A DNA stretch of 49,006 nt from IMG/VR virus record IMGVR_UViG_3300017951_000022, positions 1 to 49,006 of that record; one strand, 5' to 3'. The DNA comes from a virus. The position numbers and the translations under genes were made by a program. The notes below the pieces were generated by a model that saw only the letters and a program-made list of their open reading frames with translations, was not told the origin of the DNA and made no database searches. This document shows, in pieces, positions 33,066 through 42,129 of this stretch (positions are counted from its first letter, which is position 1; the number at the start of each line of letters is the position of its first letter).

Positions 33066-35537
33066 TCATCGATAGTTCGAAAGGTCTCTTTCACCATTCT
33101 TTGATTTTAACCAATCAATAGCATTTACTGTACCAGACCTTACTTCTCTTGGTACATATGCTGGCAATTCAAATGGTACAAAGTGTCCAGGATCAGATTG
33201 ATCTCCAGCATTATTAAATAGACCATGCTTAATTGCAATCTCACGTACCTTTGTAATATACAAATTACCACGATGGTATGTGTAAGATTTATTTTTCTCG
33301 ATTAATAGTAGGTCAATTGCTAATCCATAATTATGCCAGCTTCCACCAGGAGATGCAGCTTGTACACCAGTTGCTTGAATATCAGACTGTTCTTGCATTG
33401 TACGAGTTGCACTACCAATAAGCACATCCTGTTCAGGTGTTGCCAATTGTACTTCTTTAATAAAGTTTACATATCTCAATCTAACTTCAGGATGCAATGA
33501 GTTAATTGCCCTAGCATTTCTTGCACCGTATTTTGTATTTTCTGGGAAGTTAGCTGCAGTATATAGTTCACCACCTTCAAAGATTTGAGGATCATAAATT
33601 GCATTTAATGAATCGCTAGATTTAACTTCAACCAACTCACCTTGAGAAAGTTTATTGCCATTATATTGAGTCTCAACATTACGGTTAAAGTCAGCTTTAA
33701 ATTCTTCGTTTAGTTCTGGCATAATGAATATGATACGACATGACAAACCATTACAATCAATCATATCATAATCCAAAATCATTTTTTCATAATATGTCGA
33801 ATCTTTTAGATACAATGCTAAGTCATACATTTTTTCCAAAGCTGAATTGCCATTTGCATCAATTAGATCATAAACAACAGCTTTACCTGTCATTTTCATT
33901 TCAGCAATACTATCCTTTGCAACAGTTTCATCAGGACCTGGTCTGTATAAACCTTCGGCAACAACCAAACGGAAGTTTTCAAACTGAGATTTATCTGATG
34001 CAACCGCCTGTAAAATTTGAGCATGCAAATAGAAGTTACGTGCAATTTTAATTCTTTGTACTTTATCACGTATATGATTTATATTAGACGGATCTTCACC
34101 ACCCAAAAATTTCGATAATGATATACCAGGACCGAGCTTAGTAGTAGGTGTTATCTCGCCATTCAGGCCTGGCGTGAACTGCGGTTCTGGCGTAAATTGT
34201 TGTGAAATAGCCTTTGTTACTACATAATTACTGGATGGCGTCAAACCAGATCCAGCATCTTGACGTGCAGTTTTATCTCCAGAAATACGACCAATTCCAG
34301 GAGGCGTGGTTTCAAACATATCTGGACATGCTGCACCGCTTGAAGTAACAGATGACATAAATTTATTATTTGATTTATTGTTTGGATTTCTCATACGAGA
34401 ACGTGCTTGGCCAGATGTTTCGATAGGTGTAGTAGAAGCTCCGCCAGTTTCATCTGACTTATTTAAGAAGTTCTTTAAGAAATCTCCAGCATCAATTACA
34501 ACCTTACGGATACCACCAGCAGCCTTTGTTAAATATGTTGAAACAAGCTGTGTTGTTGGATTTGTTATAGCTGGTGTTGCAGTATTAGTATTTGTCCAAC
34601 CTGATGGTGTACCTGTACTTGGTCCATAATTTGCAGTATCGGCTGAGATTGCTTCATCTGCTCTACCTGTTAAATCGCCGTGGAATGTAGGAGCTGTTAC
34701 CCCTTCTTGAAAGACTGCGCCTTTACCACTAAACAGCATTGATGTACCACCAATTGTTCCAGCTCCACCCATTACTGTCATATCATTAGCAGCTAATGTC
34801 ATATTGTCAGCAGAGGCATTAAGTTTTTCCTCTGAAGTAAATGTTACATCACCACTTGCAAAAAAACCAATAGAGCCATCAACATTATGATTGTATGTTC
34901 CTTTGACATTTTGAGAATACCCTCCCAAATAAGTTCCGACTACCTGGCCGTTTACTGTAGTTGAATAACTACCAGTAACTTGCATTCCATAATTACCAGC
35001 CACGTTTTGACGCAAGGCGCCATTAATTGTTTCTGTCTTATTCCCTTTTGTTTTTACATTATAATTTAAACACTCAACATTAAAGTCACCATTTACTTTA
35101 ATACTTAGGTTACCATTATAAATGAGATTACCGTCACCTTCAACAATAATTGTTTGATCTGCACCTGTAATTTGTACACTATTCCTAGGTGTAGTCAGAA
35201 GTAATGAACCATCCTTTTTCCATTCAATGCCTCCACCATCATTATGCATGATAAGCAATCGTTCATTACCAGGTGTGTCATCGGTTTCAATAATATGGCC
35301 TGACTTTGTTTCGCTTGTTTGTACGTTTGGATATTTACCTGGTGAAACATCATCTTCACCTAGATCTACTCCAGGTGCACCTCCGCCTGTCCATAGACTG
35401 TTTCTTTTTGCACCTTGCGCTGCATAATTAATGTTGTCACTACCAAAGTATTCTGCGCGCGGATACTCTCCACGAATATCGCCATCGGCTACATTCTTTG
35501 GTGTATCTTTCTTGATTTGATTAATTTTAGAAAACAT
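33066..35537 (-). CDS. Spike protein: gp5C/VgrG-like beta-helix with C-terminal M15 peptidase
   Basis: 823 aa. Residues about 80-270 hold a VgrG/gp5-C-like region (IETDDTPGNERLLIMHNDGG; TPRNSVQITGADQTIIVEGD; VNGDFNVECLNYNVKTKGN) with short repeats (QNVAGNYGMQVTGSYSTTVN), expected to form the membrane-piercing needle. The C-terminus (about 690-800) is a D-Ala-D-Ala/L-Ala-D-Glu peptidase of family M15: RTMQEQSDIQATG, then S-W-H735-NYGLAID742 and DPGH785F supply the zinc ligands. T4 gp5 instead has a lysozyme between OB-fold and needle in one chain. Linker about 300-480 is low-complexity. Confidence 0.78.
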   Translation of the reverse strand: MFSKINQIKKDTPKNVADGDIRGEYPRAEYFGSDNINYAAQGAKRNSLWTGGGAPGVDLGEDDVSPGKYPNVQTSETKSGHIIETDDTPGNERLLIMHNDGGGIEWKKDGSLLLTTPRNSVQITGADQTIIVEGDGNLIYNGNLSIKVNGDFNVECLNYNVKTKGNKTETINGALRQNVAGNYGMQVTGSYSTTVNGQVVGTYLGGYSQNVKGTYNHNVDGSIGFFASGDVTFTSEEKLNASADNMTLAANDMTVMGGAGTIGGTSMLFSGKGAVFQEGVTAPTFHGDLTGRADEAISADTANYGPSTGTPSGWTNTNTATPAITNPTTQLVSTYLTKAAGGIRKVVIDAGDFLKNFLNKSDETGGASTTPIETSGQARSRMRNPNNKSNNKFMSSVTSSGAACPDMFETTPPGIGRISGDKTARQDAGSGLTPSSNYVVTKAISQQFTPEPQFTPGLNGEITPTTKLGPGISLSKFLGGEDPSNINHIRDKVQRIKIARNFYLHAQILQAVASDKSQFENFRLVVAEGLYRPGPDETVAKDSIAEMKMTGKAVVYDLIDANGNSALEKMYDLALYLKDSTYYEKMILDYDMIDCNGLSCRIIFIMPELNEEFKADFNRNVETQYNGNKLSQGELVEVKSSDSLNAIYDPQIFEGGELYTAANFPENTKYGARNARAINSLHPEVRLRYVNFIKEVQLATPEQDVLIGSATRTMQEQSDIQATGVQAASPGGSWHNYGLAIDLLLIEKNKSYTYHRGNLYITKVREIAIKHGLFNNAGDQSDPGHFVPFELPAYVPREVRSGTVNAIDWLKSKNGERDLSNYR

Positions 35538-35547
35538 AATTATAGCC

Positions 35548-37152
35548 TTAGGAGTATGTTACAAGTTCACTTGATTTTAAAGGTTCTGCATTCTGTAGAT
35601 TTTTAATCACCAATTCTTTTTTATATTTGTTATATGAATATTCAATAACATTAAAGAATGGTTGGCCCTTTGCTTCAGTTGGATTAATATCATTCCACCC
35701 AAACACTTGTAGTCCAGGATACGATTTATACGCAGATCGAAGAAGACGATCATATGCTTTCCATTGACTTGAATTGTATGAACGTGAGGAAAATACTGTA
35801 TCACTCGTAATTTCTTCTGGCTCAGGACCTTCAATACCTCCAGCAAAGAAAACTAGTATAGAACGAAGATGGTGGTTATTTGGTAAACTACTTTCAGCTT
35901 TAGCTTCTAGTGAAACAGGATTCATCCGTTCAATTACACCATCACGTCTAATAAGGTAATGGAAATTATTAATACCATAGAAATTCAAATCATAACATGT
36001 AATATCTACATCTGTACCAGTGCCAGTGCATGCTACAATCATTTCTGTAATTTCTCTTTGGTTACCAGCTGCTATAAGTTCAGCTGATAATTCATCCTCA
36101 CCATATATTGGCGTACCTTCGAAGTACTCATCCTTTGTTTCTTCACCATTCCATTTACTTTGATTCGCAGAAACATCTCTTACATTCGATTCAACACCTG
36201 CTACCGGTTCGGCAATAGCAGTTGATCCAGAAGCATCAATTTGTTTAAGCTCATCTCTAATTTCTGCAATAGGTCTATCAGAATACTTTTCTGCTAATTT
36301 AACAGCTTGATCAAAATCTTTATTGGAAACTGCTCTAATAATTTCTAGTTGTTTATTATTAGGAATTTCTATGTTAATGCCATTCTTTTTTGCAATCTTT
36401 GTTAATGCAGTACCTGCAGGTTCAAATAATGTTTCAACAGCATTTTCAACTAATGAGCCAAAGCCTTTGTCCAAAGATTGCAAAGCAGTCTTTACATCTT
36501 TATCAAACCGAGAAAATACATTATTCTTTAAGCTATCAAAACCACGTGAAACACCAACAACATCTTGTACTACACTATTCAATGCCGTATCAAGAAAATT
36601 ATCCATATCTCTTAATACATCATCGCCTTTTAACTCAATACCATTAATTGTAATGGCGGGTAAATCAATAGCCTTTACATCAATTGCAGACTGTGCAATT
36701 TGCTGTAGTTTTTCTTTTTCAATTGTAGGTACAACTTCTTTAATTGCCGCAGCAGTTGCTTGTGGAAATGGCGCAGAAATAACTACGTTTAAAAATCCAT
36801 CATCGCTTGAAGCTGTACTTCCTGTAATAGAAGCCAAATCAGTTTTATCACTACCAACACTTTGTGTTAGCGTAATTTGAGAAGGATCTGATCCAAGTTC
36901 TACAACTGAAACTTGAAATGTGTCTTGAGCCTGCGTTGGTTTAGAACCTTGTACTTGTGAAACAACATCATCAACTACAGATACTTTAGCAGTAAATCCA
37001 TTTACAGTCTCGTTGACACTTACACCAAGCTTACTGGTCACTTTTATTTTTTGTTGAGCAATAACATTACCAAGACTTGCTAACTTCTCAGCTTCATTAG
37101 CAGCATCTCTAGTTGTTTTTAGAGCTTCTTCAATTTGACTTCTTACTGTCAT
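35548..37152 (-). CDS. Hub-associated protein with degenerate amidase-like domain
   Basis: 534 aa. Residues about 1-330 are helical or linker. Residues about 365-505 follow the N-acetylmuramoyl-L-alanine amidase (Amidase_2/T7 lysozyme) fold: EITEMIVACTGTG, NNFHYLIRRDGVIERMNP, SILVFFAGGIEG, SSQWKAYDRLLRSAYKSYPG, VFGWNDINPTEAKGQPFFNV. The three usual zinc ligands (His, His, Cys) fall on A374, W486 and Q497, so catalysis is probably lost and the domain may only bind peptidoglycan. Lies between gp5 and the spike peptidase gene; shares base 37152 with gp5. Confidence 0.68.
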   Translation of the reverse strand: MTVRSQIEEALKTTRDAANEAEKLASLGNVIAQQKIKVTSKLGVSVNETVNGFTAKVSVVDDVVSQVQGSKPTQAQDTFQVSVVELGSDPSQITLTQSVGSDKTDLASITGSTASSDDGFLNVVISAPFPQATAAAIKEVVPTIEKEKLQQIAQSAIDVKAIDLPAITINGIELKGDDVLRDMDNFLDTALNSVVQDVVGVSRGFDSLKNNVFSRFDKDVKTALQSLDKGFGSLVENAVETLFEPAGTALTKIAKKNGINIEIPNNKQLEIIRAVSNKDFDQAVKLAEKYSDRPIAEIRDELKQIDASGSTAIAEPVAGVESNVRDVSANQSKWNGEETKDEYFEGTPIYGEDELSAELIAAGNQREITEMIVACTGTGTDVDITCYDLNFYGINNFHYLIRRDGVIERMNPVSLEAKAESSLPNNHHLRSILVFFAGGIEGPEPEEITSDTVFSSRSYNSSQWKAYDRLLRSAYKSYPGLQVFGWNDINPTEAKGQPFFNVIEYSYNKYKKELVIKNLQNAEPLKSSELVTYS

Positions 37153-38225
37153 TATGAACTCCTCATAGCGCCTGACGCCAAATGACTATCATAAACATCC
37201 AACGCTTTTTGCGCATACTCTTCACGTACTTTTATTTTGGTTTGTTTATCTCTAGGTATTTCATATTTGTCAAGGAAAACCCATGTGGCGTTTGTACCAC
37301 TATTGCTCCATTCTATATATGGTCCACCTGAAATTTTGGTGCAGCGTCTTAAGTGATTATAAACGTTATTGAATGAAGAACCACCATCACCGTTTATTTC
37401 AACACCATTTAGTTCATGCAATAAAAACTTCAATTGTGTAAAGAAATCAAATTCACTTGTTCTAATTCGTCTTGCAAACCTTTGTAACTTTTGAAATCTA
37501 CCAGCATCGCTATTCCATTGAGCTAAGCCAAAGCTCGGTTCTCTTCTTCCATTTGCATCTACATAACTAGATGGTTCGCCTGGATCAAATGTACTATTTT
37601 CACCTTCAAGATTACCAACAATGCCTGCAGCTTGATTACGATCACTAAACATTGGATTTCCATCTTTGCCTTTTTGAGACATGAGAAATAGCATAATAAT
37701 CAAACGCTTAGCATTTAAGCCTTGTGTTGAAGTGTCATCTTTAACATTATCATAAGCTATTACAAGATTGTCTGGTGTTACGATTCCATCAGGTCCAATA
37801 CCACCAGTGCTTAGACCAAGTGATGGTTGTGTATCAATTAAACCATCTGTTCTTGTATTGCCAGATCCATATGATGCAAGGTTACGGCTTAACTCTTGCA
37901 TACGTCTTTGTTGAGTCGCTGAAGGATGTTCGTTATGTGATAATGATCCAAGAACTAATGGTGCTTGCGATTCCTTACCATCCATAAAAATACCAAAGCA
38001 AAATGCACTTTCAACGATTTGTGGAATTTTACCAATACCAGACACACCGCCTTCAGTAGATGGCAGCATTACTTCAGCCCAAGGATAGTCTGATACTGAA
38101 TAATCTTCAGGTCTATCACTATGCACACCATGAATTCTAATTTGAACTCTACCTCGTCCTTCAGGATCATTGGCATTTAAAACTCTACCAACAAACCAAC
38201 GGATATTATCTCCATAAAAGTCCAT
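37152..38225 (-). CDS. 5: Baseplate hub gp5-like: OB-fold plus tail lysozyme domain
   Basis: 357 aa. Residues about 8-96 match the T4 gp5 OB-fold (NIRWFVGRVLNANDPEGRGR; RVQIRIHGVHSD; YPWAEVMLP; FMDGKESQAPLVLGSLS). Residues about 172-340 fit the 'phage tail lysozyme' family (Phage_lysozyme2): RNQAAGIVGNLEGENSTFDP (196-215, E207 or E209 likely catalytic) and SFGLAQWNSDAGRFQKL (231-247). It lacks the C-terminal beta-helix of T4 gp5, which is in a separate gene two positions downstream. Role: central hub and local wall cleavage during tail penetration. Confidence 0.85.
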   Translation of the reverse strand: MDFYGDNIRWFVGRVLNANDPEGRGRVQIRIHGVHSDRPEDYSVSDYPWAEVMLPSTEGGVSGIGKIPQIVESAFCFGIFMDGKESQAPLVLGSLSHNEHPSATQQRRMQELSRNLASYGSGNTRTDGLIDTQPSLGLSTGGIGPDGIVTPDNLVIAYDNVKDDTSTQGLNAKRLIIMLFLMSQKGKDGNPMFSDRNQAAGIVGNLEGENSTFDPGEPSSYVDANGRREPSFGLAQWNSDAGRFQKLQRFARRIRTSEFDFFTQLKFLLHELNGVEINGDGGSSFNNVYNHLRRCTKISGGPYIEWSNSGTNATWVFLDKYEIPRDKQTKIKVREEYAQKALDVYDSHLASGAMRSS

Positions 38226-39592
38226 TATAACTCAGCTGCCTTTGTTAAATTTGTTAAACGACTACATTCCATAGAATATCTATGGATTCCTTCCTGGACA
38301 TCAAATGCATGACGCTTAGCCATAATAATAAACTTACCAGAACGTTTATAGTCGATCAAATCATCTTCATTTCTTTCAACTGGCATTTGGTTTTTTAAAA
38401 TATGGATAAGGATTTGATTACCAACAGTAGTATTTGTTGCGCCTTGAGAAAAAATCATACCGGGTCCAGACATTTGATATGTATTTTTAAGTAAATGCTG
38501 CAACATTCCTTTACGCACAATTCTCAAATAATATTGTTCATCATTTGTTTCTGATGAAAATCCATTATAAGGTGTTCCTACAGTTGTGTCTAAAGAAAAC
38601 TCAGTAATTGCTCTTGATACATAAGAACGAAGCCTATTTCCATCAGCATCTGGATTCGGAACAAATTGAGTATCTACTAACGGCATGTTATGATCAGGAG
38701 AAATCACGCCACTATTTACCAAACGATTGATTACAGTAGTAACATCGATTTCCTGTACAGCTTCCAATCCAGTTGTAATATCAACATTTGCATATAATGA
38801 TGTAATGGCACCATTTTGAGCCAATAGCAAAGTATCTTCATTTTTGTTTTCAGTAAACGTATCTAACGTAAACATTTTTTCATATAGATCGCCAGTCTGT
38901 TCATTTGTTGAAGCTTGTGAATACTTAAATGGCCGGCCAAAGTTAAATTCTTGTTGACGTAGAATTGTTTCCAAATCACGTAAAATAGGCTTATCTGAGT
39001 TAAGTGCAGAATACAAGAAATACGGCATACCGTTTTGAGTAGTCATTTTCTTTTTTACACGATAACATGCTTCAAGCGGAGTAATATAAGGTATAGTGTA
39101 AATAAACTCAGACTGATACGAAGGAGCATAAGCAACCTCAGGATTTAGTTCGGTTTTAAGTTTATCCTTTAAAATTTTCTGTATAATTTCTTCGCCACTA
39201 CCATGATATGCTTTACTAAATACCTGTACGTTATTAAACCATCCAATGTCTTCCATTAAGTTTAAAACTAAGACAGCTTCGTTATCATTACTTTTTAATG
39301 ATTGTACATTTGTCACTACAAAGTTTTTTTCAATAGGACCTTCATTTTCAAGTTGTGGCGGACATTCGTATATAAACTTGATACGCTCTGTACCTTGAAT
39401 GTTTGCTGCAGCAAATAAATTGTAATCATCCAACATTGTCAAATTGCCGGTCAAGTACGCTGAATTAATATTTTCAAATATGTTAACTTCAATTGTACTT
39501 GCTTTAATATCCAATGGCGCAGAAAAACGATCGCTATTCATAACGATCGAATGAATTTGTACCTTATCTGCAGTAATAGTTTGATTGGCCAT
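38225..39592 (-). CDS. 27: Baseplate hub subunit gp27-like
   Basis: 455 aa, MANQTITADKVQIHSIVMNS. Features of gp27-type hub proteins: ASTIEVNIFENINSAYLTGN, LLLAQNGAITSLYANVDITT, DDLIDYKRSGKFIIMAKRHA, and a C-terminal region RYSMECSRLTNLTKAAEL, the end typical of marine T4-like gp27. gp27 trimer joins tail tube and gp5. Shares base 38225 with gp5, and lies just after gp53. Confidence 0.75.
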   Translation of the reverse strand: MANQTITADKVQIHSIVMNSDRFSAPLDIKASTIEVNIFENINSAYLTGNLTMLDDYNLFAAANIQGTERIKFIYECPPQLENEGPIEKNFVVTNVQSLKSNDNEAVLVLNLMEDIGWFNNVQVFSKAYHGSGEEIIQKILKDKLKTELNPEVAYAPSYQSEFIYTIPYITPLEACYRVKKKMTTQNGMPYFLYSALNSDKPILRDLETILRQQEFNFGRPFKYSQASTNEQTGDLYEKMFTLDTFTENKNEDTLLLAQNGAITSLYANVDITTGLEAVQEIDVTTVINRLVNSGVISPDHNMPLVDTQFVPNPDADGNRLRSYVSRAITEFSLDTTVGTPYNGFSSETNDEQYYLRIVRKGMLQHLLKNTYQMSGPGMIFSQGATNTTVGNQILIHILKNQMPVERNEDDLIDYKRSGKFIIMAKRHAFDVQEGIHRYSMECSRLTNLTKAAEL

Positions 39593-39595
39593 ATG

Positions 39596-40642
39596 TTAAG
39601 ACTTCAATAATTGATTAAACTGATATACTACCTGAGCCGCAACTTCTGGCTTTAGAATTTTAATTTGTTTAAGCTGATCGTTTTGTTTTTCTAGTCTTTC
39701 AAGGTGTGTCACTTCTGTTTTACTTGCAAGTGATGTATTTGAAAAATCAAATGTTTTACCAGCAGCAAGTTCTGGACTACTTAAAAAATCTAAGTCGACC
39801 CATTCACCGTTTGAGTCTTCGTAATGGTGTGCAGAATTATATTGTTCTACAACTGTTTTTACACGTAAGATGCGAATTTCTTCATCATCCCAAAGAGTAG
39901 TGTCTGGCTGATCCTTTTGTGAATAAATAACAGTGTTATTCGCAATCATATTTGTTGATAGGTTTGCGATTGCTGTTGCTCTTGTACCACGAGCAAGATC
40001 AGGCAAACCAACTGTAATTGTTGGAGCCGTATCATAATCATCACCACCATCAAGTACAATAATTTGTCCAACGGTATCACTATCTAAAATAACCTGGGCA
40101 ACTGCGCCTTTACCACCGCCTCCAGTGAATGTTACATCTGGAACTGATGTGTAACCAGATCCACCATCATTTACAGTAATTGATCTAACTTCACGGATTG
40201 GTTTTACAATTAATTGTCCAAGGTCATAGTTTTTTTCTAGAATTTTACCTTTGAACATTGGATTTACAAATGGGGTTGTCGCGCAAATATCATCCTTATA
40301 AAACTCACCGTGCATTGTTTCTTCAGTAATAAGAGTGGTGTTAGGATAATATTCCTTTGCTAAACTAAATACTTCTTGTGTCGTAATGGGCCATCCCTGT
40401 TGACGGATCTTTTCGTTTAATAAATAAAATGTCCAGTAATAATCCTGCGTACCATACAGCTTATGCGAAAGTGTATCTGGTCTATCACCGTCATTAATTG
40501 TATGTGTAGTATAAAAACTAATATCATCAGCAATCTGATCAATTAAGTCAATATAGACACTAATATTTTGGAATGCTGTTACGTCAATTTCATCACCAAA
40601 ACGGTAATTTATTAGTGGAAAGTTCTTAAAGAATTTGCTCAT
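39596..40642 (-). CDS. 53: Baseplate wedge subunit gp53
   Basis: 348 aa. N-terminal gp53 features: FFKNFPLINYRFGDEIDVTA, DRPDTLSHKLYGTQDYYWTF (53-72), YLLNEKIRQQGWPITTQEVF. T4 gp53 is 196 aa; the increase is largely an inserted double beta module at about 152-213 (GGSGYTSVPDVTFTGGGGKG; GGDDYDTAPTITVG) also found in gp8, and a coiled C-terminus (LERLEKQNDQLKQIKILKPE). gp53 clamps wedges together. Between gp48 and gp27. Confidence 0.85.
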   Translation of the reverse strand: MSKFFKNFPLINYRFGDEIDVTAFQNISVYIDLIDQIADDISFYTTHTINDGDRPDTLSHKLYGTQDYYWTFYLLNEKIRQQGWPITTQEVFSLAKEYYPNTTLITEETMHGEFYKDDICATTPFVNPMFKGKILEKNYDLGQLIVKPIREVRSITVNDGGSGYTSVPDVTFTGGGGKGAVAQVILDSDTVGQIIVLDGGDDYDTAPTITVGLPDLARGTRATAIANLSTNMIANNTVIYSQKDQPDTTLWDDEEIRILRVKTVVEQYNSAHHYEDSNGEWVDLDFLSSPELAAGKTFDFSNTSLASKTEVTHLERLEKQNDQLKQIKILKPEVAAQVVYQFNQLLKS

Positions 40643-40646
40643 TTAA

Positions 40647-41570
40647 TTACCTTTGAATATCTTTTCTAGTCATTGCTCTTTCTTCAAGGAAGCTCAATGT
40701 TACAACTGTTTCCTGTGGATTGCCATCGCTATGGAATGCCATTGCATTAGGATTATATTGTACATCAACACCTTCAAGGAAACAAGGCAAAATACCAGTA
40801 CCAATACGGTTTCCATTGTATGATAATCTAATCTTAAATTTGCTGGGGAATTTTAACGCAACGGATAAACCGGTTCCCGCTCCAAGTCCACCAACTTCTT
40901 CAGGATACATTTCTTTGCGGAAAAAGTATATAATGTCTTTAATTTTTTCTGCTTCTTCATGAGAAGTTGGAATCATTTGGAATGCAAATCTAAAACGACG
41001 AATACCAACACCACGGAATGTTGTTCTTCTGTTCGGATTAAGAATAATTCCAGTTTCAGTTTCAACTGCACCGGCCACACCTTGTCCACCAAACCTGGCC
41101 ATTCTTGATGCGGCAATTTTTGCAGCCAAGCTTGCACCTGGGCCAACGCCATTTCTCAACGCTTCAGATACAGCACCTACATCTGGAATTGCATCTGACA
41201 TTCCTTGAGCAATAGCAGTGCCTAGACCTTTTCCAGCTCGAATAGCACCTGCAGCTGCACCACCAATTGTACCCAAATCTACGTTAGTATATTCTGCAGC
41301 ATCAGCAAAGTTAATAGCTGCAGGCAAATACAGCTGAACACTCCCTTTTGATACTACTGTAGCAATAGGTGCTCTTGTTGTTTGTTGTGTGCCGCGCAAT
41401 CCATCACCTTGACTACCTGGCGCAACTGCACCTTCTGGTTGATCATTCAAATCAGAAATAAGAGACCAGCCTGATTCTGCAAGAGTGTCATCCCATTGCT
41501 CTTGTACAGCCTCAAAGGTAATGCGGCCTTTATAATCATCTTTGTCATGAACCGGAAATTCTAGTGCCAT
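40647..41570 (-). CDS. 48: Baseplate tail-tube cap gp48
   Basis: 307 aa. Tube-fold features at the C-terminus: FRFAFQMIPTSHEEAEKIKD, IIYFFRKEMYPE, LKFPSKFKIRLSYNG, GILPCFLEGVDVQYNPNAMA, and ETVVTLSFLEERAMTRKDI, characteristic of T4-like gp48. Ala/Gly-rich helical centre (IGGAAAGAIRAGKGLGTAIA). It caps the baseplate and nucleates the tube with gp54. First gene of the long minus-strand baseplate block, with a perfect late promoter 37 nt upstream. Confidence 0.88.
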   Translation of the reverse strand: MALEFPVHDKDDYKGRITFEAVQEQWDDTLAESGWSLISDLNDQPEGAVAPGSQGDGLRGTQQTTRAPIATVVSKGSVQLYLPAAINFADAAEYTNVDLGTIGGAAAGAIRAGKGLGTAIAQGMSDAIPDVGAVSEALRNGVGPGASLAAKIAASRMARFGGQGVAGAVETETGIILNPNRRTTFRGVGIRRFRFAFQMIPTSHEEAEKIKDIIYFFRKEMYPEEVGGLGAGTGLSVALKFPSKFKIRLSYNGNRIGTGILPCFLEGVDVQYNPNAMAFHSDGNPQETVVTLSFLEERAMTRKDIQR

Positions 41571-41580
41571 GTTATGTCCT

Positions 41581-41588
41581 AATAAATA
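41581..41588 (+). promoter_or_regulatory. Possible late-like promoter AATAAATA for gp4
   Basis: One-base variant of the late octamer on the plus strand, 26 nt upstream of the gp4 ATG. Confidence 0.4.
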
Positions 41589-41606
41589 CCCAAAAGAATT
41601 TAGAAG

Positions 41607-41614
41607 TATTTATA
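41607..41614 (-). promoter_or_regulatory. Late promoter TATAAATA before gp48
   Basis: Exact late octamer on the minus strand, 37 nt before the gp48 ATG, touching the first base of the divergent gp4 start codon. Confidence 0.85.
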
Positions 41615-42105
41615 TGGCTTATTCAGGGAAATATATTGTAAAGCATCGAAGTAAGTACAAAGGCGATCCTGACAAAGTGATCTTTCGATCAATGTGGGAA
41701 CGCCATTGCTTTAAGTGGTGTGATGACAATCCAAAAGTTCGCTACTGGTCGAGCGAAGAAACGATTATACCTTATTTCTATGAGGTGGATAAAAGATACC
41801 ATAGATATTTTATGGATCTTAAGATTACTTTTAAAGATGGTAAGACGATCCTGGTTGAAATCAAACCAGAAAAAGAAACGAGCCCACCTTCATTTAACGG
41901 ACGTAAAACAAAACGTTATATCAATGAAGGTTTAACTTATGTAAAGAATATGAATAAATGGGCAGCTGCTCAAAAATTTGCACAGGATAATGGATACGAG
42001 TTTCAGATATGGACGGAGAACACTCTAAAGTCTATGGGTATATTACCAAACCCAAAAAAGACTATTAAACCATTAAAGCCATTGAAGATTAAGAAACGAA
42101 AATAA
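41614..42105 (+). CDS. 4: Head completion protein gp4 (gp50/65 type)
   Basis: 163 aa from the ATG at 41614 (MAYSGKYIVKHRSKYKGDPD), chosen over a start 45 nt upstream because gp4 homologues begin M-(A/S)YSG(K/R)Y. VIFRSMWERHCFKWCDDNPK, VRYWSSEETIIPY, KRYHRYFMDLKITFKDGKTI and LVEIKPEKET give the endonuclease-like fold of gp4, needed for finishing filled heads. A very basic C-terminus (TIKPLKPLKIKKRK). Divergent from gp48; 43 bp between starts. Confidence 0.88.
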   Translation: MAYSGKYIVKHRSKYKGDPDKVIFRSMWERHCFKWCDDNPKVRYWSSEETIIPYFYEVDKRYHRYFMDLKITFKDGKTILVEIKPEKETSPPSFNGRKTKRYINEGLTYVKNMNKWAAAQKFAQDNGYEFQIWTENTLKSMGILPNPKKTIKPLKPLKIKKRK

Positions 42106-42116
42106 CTGAAATACTA

Positions 42117-42124
42117 TATAAATA
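42117..42124 (+). promoter_or_regulatory. Late promoter TATAAATA directly before gp2
   Basis: Exact late octamer on the plus strand ending only 5 nt before the ATG at 42130. Predicted transcript start would fall at or near the start codon. Confidence 0.8.
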
Positions 42125-42129
42125 CTCGT

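Noticed and set aside
36323-36880. 185-codon open frame on the plus strand
   Set aside because: Antisense to the well-supported hub protein; composition (Ser/Thr/Leu-rich) is that of a shadow frame and there is no ribosome-binding site or promoter.
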